Below are positions 60,601 through 64,000 of a DNA stretch of 64,000 bases, piece after piece. The position numbers and the translations under genes are program-made. Each line of letters starts with the position of its first letter. The stretch's first letter is position 1. Under the pieces are notes generated by a model. It saw only the letters and a program-made list of their open reading frames with translations. It did not search any database and was not told where the DNA came from. The stretch is from Aquimarina intermedia (lineage in GTDB: Bacteria; Bacteroidota; Bacteroidia; Flavobacteriales; Flavobacteriaceae): positions 1 to 64,000 of the forward strand of contig NZ_VNHU01000009.1 of the NCBI RefSeq assembly GCF_008124785.1, given 5' to 3'.

Positions 60601-60752
60601 TTGGTAACAGGAACTAGTACATAATTAGAATCATAGATGTTAAGCACTTTTATTTGACTATCGTTCACGCGGTAAGGGATAAAAGTTTTATATAACTCTA
60701 TCCCGTTTACGCTAAACTTTGAAATCCCTATTTCTACAAATGCAAAACTCAT
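57630..60752 (-). CDS. Prophage tail fibre with C-terminal SGNH/GDSL esterase domain
   Basis: A 1040-aa protein. The N-terminal portion is probably virion-attached, followed by repetitive trimeric-fibre-like sequence (for example the RTADEIKTAYESNIDTNAFT stretch, about 400-435). Two copies of a FYD-type module lie at about 600-665 and 735-805. The C-terminus is an SGNH hydrolase: GDS at 834-836 (nucleophile Ser836), Gly in SGKTMKNF, GTND at 899-902, and DGLH at 1009-1012 with the catalytic Asp-His. Such domains deacetylate host polysaccharide. The architecture suggests a capsule or O-antigen de-O-acetylating fibre acting with the adjacent beta-helix spike. It overlaps the spike gene by 4 bp and the connector gene by 1 bp. 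Confidence 0.82.
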   Translation of the reverse strand: MSFAFVEIGISKFSVNGIELYKTFIPYRVNDSQIKVLNIYDSNYVLVPVTNVSDITVGGLSYSTATNLINALHDVIFSPAISGDINNTQIEANRLAIQELQNGQVATGHEHDDRYYTEDEIDLKLQSFVDANNLLSEGVVDGSDINFFDGNANLAFTVDAKVFMNQGTSITFDNGKLTLKNTDGEVLSEATIEAKELYYDTFDFQTGIADDLSDLTANENFTLAKTISNLYFFVSKKTNEEKLAGTKIYINDLGLWFDLSTASITNANFDAWQITIAEENFVVNSNYRFNLWVKSLEESGITPDFKGDYNVATDTPTLTNATGVLGHEYRVTNATTNGTNKDFGNGDVFLKDNDIIAFDGSFWFKKVNNNQDSGTGGSGVSTDADNSLTLGVDLKPYFRERTADEIKTAYESNIDTNAFTDAEKSKLTNIAENATADQTGAEIVTSINTELGSTTWQQGGGPGGASDASAVSVTPSGNLTSTNVEQALYELQSEVDVLNNEDASSLTTINEYNTIADLPVIDGALIDRYAWVKGEANTDKNGLYATIDDVWTMIYHFESRDIPIIKTGINEIDLSSPDIKDGFEFLLTGEESANANYYLTNYIPVTVGDRLVKLKSNTFKFYDKDKNPIPNSDPAYPANTFVTQIAIRHENVAYVRWNALISDKNVTDSIVHFYNSVSNAGPSGWFPYHGYARDNSRWTYENNGLIWLNRTNNLIYYRDFNYNEYYDGTGTIQTNGSSTGLFRVEPQTPYSHPLGNSLVTFFDKSGVFISSLNAAIFNTPSNCYYCSIYLARQSDFKAFFLVQNIKVDPIYYTNENSRINKEQTISNTSFALLGDSIKTERENYATNVAFASVARNILKIRNFSNVSRSGKTMKNFADDINTGYLPTPTNKNVYIIDLGTNDYGFNRPIGSVTDTSVTDTFHGHIKKIIETIRGFGSNKTIAFVTPTKRENGDNENVLGNTLRDYADAIIEGCINEGVEYYDIHKLAGLNFNNPELKNIYTANTSDVPDGLHLNDLGHRTFLLTHAVLFYKLLIEKNKIS

Positions 60753-61255
60753 TATGATATTTTTGAAATTCTAAATCCTGTACTTCTAGTGCCGCAACTG
60801 CCATTTGAGGTTGGGTATACATCTCTATTTCTTGAAATAAATACCAATACATCATTTAAATAACTAACTGCTGCCTGTCTATCCTTTGTGTAAATGTTAC
60901 GTTTGAATTCATTTGAAACCGGCTGTGAATCATTATTTGATTTCTCAACAAAACCAAACGCGGTATCTGTAAAAGATCCAAATAAAACATAGCGTGCGTA
61001 CGCAAAAAGGCTAATTACTTTATTAAGTCCTTTATGCGTGTATTCTTTGCCGTTGTGTTGGTAGTTCTTCGGTTCTAGTAGGTTTATGTACTTAAGGTCT
61101 GTCTTATTAGCTATAAGATCATTATACAGGCTCTCACCTAATAATGGTTTCAAATCCAAATATTCAGCATCTTCGATATATGGATTAATTTTATCATCAC
61201 GTACCGATCTTGAAACCTCTCTATGCTTAGCAATTTCTTCTTTACTGATCAACAT
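60752..61255 (-). CDS. Phage head-tail connector-like protein (DUF6712-like)
   Basis: A 167-aa soluble protein with repeated helices. EEIAKHREVSRSVRDDKINPYIEDAEYLDLKPLLGESLYNDLIA and YTHKGLNKVISLFAYARYVLFGSFTDTAFGFVEKSN resemble DUF6712 and other short helical adaptors of Bacteroidota prophages. The ATG at 61255 is preferred to a TTG at 61261. It overlaps the portal-like gene by 14 bp and the fibre gene by 1 bp, so it is coupled to both. Its place right after the portal supports a connector role. Confidence 0.55.
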   Translation of the reverse strand: MLISKEEIAKHREVSRSVRDDKINPYIEDAEYLDLKPLLGESLYNDLIANKTDLKYINLLEPKNYQHNGKEYTHKGLNKVISLFAYARYVLFGSFTDTAFGFVEKSNNDSQPVSNEFKRNIYTKDRQAAVSYLNDVLVFISRNRDVYPTSNGSCGTRSTGFRISKIS

Positions 61256-62414
61256 TTTCAACTTCTTTTGAAACGGTTATTAATGGCACTATTTTTAATT
61301 CCGTTATAGGGTTTACAAAGTGCTTCATTATCTTATTGATGTTCTGTTCTATGATTAATCGCTCATTTGCAGTTTGATCTTGATAGAAAAGTTTCATTTG
61401 CTTTATAGCTTCTCCGCTTTGACCGAAAATTGCACCATCTTTTGAACGAATAAGAGCCGCAGGAACATTTTTAAAACACATTCTTATATTATCACTCACT
61501 GAGCTTTCAGTATGTGCAAAAAGCTTATCATCGATATTCGAATCAATATTTTTAAACAAAATTTCTTCCTCGATTTTATCTGAATCAAACTCCATTTCTA
61601 AATGAAGAACACCATCAGCGTTTTCAGCTCCGATAAAACTTTGAATAGTTTCTCTGAATTTATCTCGTTCGCTAATTTGTTGTTGATATTCCTTTGGCTC
61701 GCTTTCTTTTATCAAGTTATCTACAAGAGGTTTTGTAACTACTAAAGTTTTACCAAAGAATCCTTTTTTTAAGGAATTCTTTTTGTAAACACTAGCGTTA
61801 TACTCGCTTTCTGCATCAAATAAACAAGGATGAATTGGTGCTAATGGGTATACATATTTACTTGCATGGTAGTACAAGATTTGACCGTTGTAATTATCTA
61901 CTCCTTCTGCTTTATCTATTTGATATTGAATTACTTTTTTATCGGGATTGAATACATCTATTTTAGTAGCTGTTTTTTCTGCTTTTGAATCGTTCCAATC
62001 CTTACAAACAAGTATTTTACCATTGTATTTATTATCATCCTTCTTTCCTACCCTACAATCTGTAAACGGTAATACGTCTGCATCAATGATTTCACAAGCA
62101 GCATTGTAATTAACTTGAATATAAAAACCTTTATGAGTTGCGTAGCTTTCTGAAATGTCCTGGACGAATTGTAATAATGTTATTTCCTTTTCTTCGTGAA
62201 CTAAGATTTTATTTATATCATCCCCAAAACCTTTACCGGACAAATAATCTTTCATAAGGTCACGACAAGTAAGCGCGGTAACAGAATTATTAATTCCGCT
62301 CTCTACAGCAACGGGGTAGTTATTATCTACCCCGTTGTTATATATTCCTGCTTTCTTATTGAAAAAAGGTAGCTTGTTAAATAGCTCAATAAATTCAAAT
62401 GCTAAATTCTTCAT
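61242..62414 (-). CDS. Phage portal-like protein
   Basis: A 390-aa protein tentatively called portal. IYNNGVDNNYPVAVESGINNSVTALTCRDLMKDYLSGKGF, the ALYPLAPIHP-like segment and GAIFGQSGEAIKQMKLFYQDQTANERLIIEQNINKIMKHFVNP resemble portals of Bacteroidota phages. The length is short for a portal (commonly 450-500). A capsid-related gene lies upstream of it, which is the reverse of the usual portal-capsid order, so another structural role is possible. Confidence 0.55.
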   Translation of the reverse strand: MKNLAFEFIELFNKLPFFNKKAGIYNNGVDNNYPVAVESGINNSVTALTCRDLMKDYLSGKGFGDDINKILVHEEKEITLLQFVQDISESYATHKGFYIQVNYNAACEIIDADVLPFTDCRVGKKDDNKYNGKILVCKDWNDSKAEKTATKIDVFNPDKKVIQYQIDKAEGVDNYNGQILYYHASKYVYPLAPIHPCLFDAESEYNASVYKKNSLKKGFFGKTLVVTKPLVDNLIKESEPKEYQQQISERDKFRETIQSFIGAENADGVLHLEMEFDSDKIEEEILFKNIDSNIDDKLFAHTESSVSDNIRMCFKNVPAALIRSKDGAIFGQSGEAIKQMKLFYQDQTANERLIIEQNINKIMKHFVNPITELKIVPLITVSKEVENVDQ

Positions 62415-62420
62415 TTAGTT

Positions 62421-62948
62421 TTATTCTTCTTCGTCAACAACTTCTTCTTTTTCCGCGATTGCTTCGGCAATCAGTCCTTTGTTTTTGTAATCATCCGGGT
62501 TAAGTCCTAAACCTGTTGCGGTTTCATCCAGTTGTGCCCGTGTCATTTTATCGAGTACTTCGATACGCGTTAAAACAATTTCTTCTTCCTCTGGAATCGC
62601 TTCAAAAAGTTCCTCACCTCTTGGATGGTCCTTTAAAAGCTTATTACCTATTTCATCGGTAATATTTGCATTGGTTACTAATGTCGCTGAACCGAACTCC
62701 AAAGGAATTCCGTTGTACTTTTCTCTTAATTTAAATCCTGATTCTTTTTTTTCGGTTTTCATACTTGAAACGTATTTGATATAATTATTGTAGTAGTCAT
62801 TCAAACATCTTTGACAACCGGCATTGATCATATCAGGTTGAAAAATGTTTTGATAATCTTTGAGAAACTGTGATAAATAGCGGTTACCATTTTCATCCTT
62901 TCCGTTAAAAATGGTAACCTTATCTATATTTCTCCAATCGCGAACCAT
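62421..62948 (-). CDS. Prophage protein of unknown function
   Basis: A 175-aa protein. The N-terminal half has a cysteine pair (NAGCQRCLNDYYNNYIKY) and a charged stretch; the C-terminal half resembles a SAP/HeH-like helical domain (VLDKMTRAQLDETATGLGLNPDDYKNKGLIAEAIAEKE) and ends in an acidic tail. Such C-terminal modules occur in phage head or neck proteins. No function is claimed. It sits between the portal-like gene (6 bp) and the 199-aa structural protein (1-bp overlap). Confidence 0.55.
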   Translation of the reverse strand: MVRDWRNIDKVTIFNGKDENGNRYLSQFLKDYQNIFQPDMINAGCQRCLNDYYNNYIKYVSSMKTEKKESGFKLREKYNGIPLEFGSATLVTNANITDEIGNKLLKDHPRGEELFEAIPEEEEIVLTRIEVLDKMTRAQLDETATGLGLNPDDYKNKGLIAEAIAEKEEVVDEEE

Positions 62949-63547
62949 TAAGGAACTGCAGGCTGAGCAAATTTGTTATTGAACGCTGTCAGCGTAGTAT
63001 CATAATCGCTTTCTAACAACACTCTCGGCATATCATATTCCAAAGTATCATCCTTAGATGATAAAGTGAACTTGATTGCGCTATCCGATTCCCGTGAATT
63101 TTCGGTCATAACGGTTACATATAGTCCGGCATCCCATCCAAGAATCAAAAAGGCATCTGCTTTGTTTGCTCCTTTGTATCGTTTGTGAACCACAACTAAA
63201 TATGATTGACCTTTTGCAAGCTTTGAAGCCGATAATCGGTTAGCTGCTGAAGGCGTCATAATCATACCGTCAAACAAATGTCTGAACTTGTCAACTGTTT
63301 CTTCACTTGGTACAAACTCCCAGTTATAACCCTGAGTTTGTTTGATACCTTCTAATTTTAATCCTGTGGTTCCAGCGTTTAAAACTAAATCATCCACCAA
63401 CATACGATTGGTGGCATTGATTGTAGTTGCGGTCTTGTTGAAATCACTATGAGGAACTAACAAAACATCCGATTCAATACCGGATATCGAAAGATTATCA
63501 CAATCGTTTACTATATCTTCTGTCAGTTTATCCGTAAAACATCCCAT
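62948..63547 (-). CDS. Probable prophage structural protein (tail-tube-like)
   Basis: A 199-aa protein. The start MGCFTDKLTEDIVNDCDNLSISGIESDVLLVPHSDF, with two early cysteines followed by a GI-x-x-VLL strand, recalls tube-like virion proteins of Bacteroidota phages. The rest is beta-rich (GLYVTVMTENSRESDSAIKFTLSSKDD). No motif proves the role. It overlaps the next gene by 1 bp and lies 28 bp from the capsid-related gene. Confidence 0.5.
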   Translation of the reverse strand: MGCFTDKLTEDIVNDCDNLSISGIESDVLLVPHSDFNKTATTINATNRMLVDDLVLNAGTTGLKLEGIKQTQGYNWEFVPSEETVDKFRHLFDGMIMTPSAANRLSASKLAKGQSYLVVVHKRYKGANKADAFLILGWDAGLYVTVMTENSRESDSAIKFTLSSKDDTLEYDMPRVLLESDYDTTLTAFNNKFAQPAVP

Positions 63548-63575
63548 TTTTGTAATTTTTTAAAGGTTAAACTTC

Positions 63576-64000
63576 TTAGTAAGCAGCTACTGTCATGTAT
63601 GGCAATAGGTGCTTAACATCTAGCATAAGATCAAAATCGATGTAATTCGCTTTGTCTTTCTTCTCGTACCAAGATTCAATTTTTGTCAAATCTTCTGTGC
63701 TCACAGTTCCTACAGGAATATTTTCTTTTACCGTTAAGATTGCACGGTGTGGAAGGTTGTGCTTCGTTCCGTTATCTTGGTAGGATTTGATGTTGTTATC
63801 CCAATCATGACGTACTTTAATAGGTACACCACGGTAAGACTTCTTGGTGATACCGTCGGTTGTTTCGTCAAGTGAGAACACAATTGATTTATCCTCTAAA
63901 GTGTCTTGGTAGTTCTGCCATAATGCACGGGTTACTAACATTTCAGGTTGCGCACCATCTTCTAAAGCTTCAAAGAATCTTGAATCCATTTGATTGTGCA
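63576..64000 (-). CDS. Major capsid protein, C-terminal part (cut by the window edge)
   Basis: The reading frame stays open to position 64000, so the gene starts outside the window. The visible part has FFEALEDGAQPEMLVTRALWQNYQDTL, RGVPIKVRHDW, PHRAILTVKENIPVG and the ending YIDFDLMLDVKHLLPYMTVAAY. These resemble the C-terminal domain of HK97-type capsid proteins from Bacteroidota prophages. The first internal ATG at 63989 is not the real start. Prophage context supports a structural role. Confidence 0.55.
   Translation of the reverse strand, partial: HNQMDSRFFEALEDGAQPEMLVTRALWQNYQDTLEDKSIVFSLDETTDGITKKSYRGVPIKVRHDWDNNIKSYQDNGTKHNLPHRAILTVKENIPVGTVSTEDLTKIESWYEKKDKANYIDFDLMLDVKHLLPYMTVAAY

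Larger units (their letters stand above)
52463..64000. mobile_element. Left end of an integrated prophage, continuing past the window
   Basis: An integrase (+) is followed by a convergent block of late genes (-) running to the right edge: lysis, spike, fibre, connector, portal-like, structural and capsid genes. The left boundary should lie in 52463-52579, between the YebC gene and the integrase promoter. No tRNA lies beside it, and the attachment core cannot be defined without the right end. Genes for terminase, repression and replication must lie outside the window. Confidence 0.8.

Noticed and set aside
1-64000. tRNA, rRNA and CRISPR arrays
   Set aside because: No T-loop or cloverleaf pattern, no rRNA-like sequence and no spaced direct repeats were seen on reading.

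Overview
The window looks like the chromosome of a marine-type Flavobacteriaceae bacterium (Bacteroidota). Signs are the AT-rich DNA, promoters of the TTG-N19/20-TAnnTTTG type, initiation without clear Shine-Dalgarno sites, a CAL67264-family membrane peptide, an Oar-like TonB receptor, a short Bacteroidota-type MenE and GG-leader peptide precursors. Most genes are housekeeping. No tRNA, rRNA or CRISPR array was seen.

Layout. 1-6 kb: a lone lipoprotein gene between inverted repeats, lpxD, a pair of DEAD-box RNA helicases and a J-domain/KTSC protein. 6-10.5 kb: a NhaC-type antiporter, a succinate-semialdehyde-type aldehyde dehydrogenase and a zinc alcohol dehydrogenase. 10.6-12.4 kb: a compact accessory unit of a Bacillus-type glutamyl endopeptidase with a very acidic pro-region, a stand-alone carboxypeptidase-regulatory-like domain and a six-cysteine double-glycine-leader peptide. 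This is the best candidate for an undescribed small system. 12.6-17.4 kb: two convergent DoxX-like membrane proteins and small secreted or hypothetical proteins, one with a near-leaderless promoter. 18-21 kb: a tightly packed ettA-HAD-cat operon. 21.6-31 kb: an acyl-CoA carboxylase beta subunit, an M24 peptidase and a menaquinone operon (menA, UPF0173 hydrolase, menC, CPBP protease, menE). 31-36.7 kb: gcvT, redox and DCC proteins and a dicarboxylate symporter. 36.8-41.2 kb: an Oar-like TonB receptor and the rpsF-rpsR-rplI operon. 41.3-52.5 kb: a LytTR response regulator, priA, two tandem chalcone-isomerase-like proteins, BrkB, nadC, rlmH, a UbiA homologue with eroded aspartate motifs, maf, a pterin dehydratase and a YebC-family regulator.

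52.5-64 kb is the left end of an integrated prophage that runs past the window edge. A tyrosine integrase (+) faces a long late operon (-). In transcription order this reads: capsid C-terminus, two structural hypotheticals, portal-like protein, connector-like protein, a 1040-aa fibre ending in an SGNH esterase domain, a beta-helix spike, then an overlapping lysis cassette of holin, M15 endolysin and a candidate unimolecular spanin. The two adsorption proteins appear to share a small module, which suggests combined recognition and degradation of surface polysaccharide.

Functional calls rest on recognised motifs and family resemblance. No database search was run.
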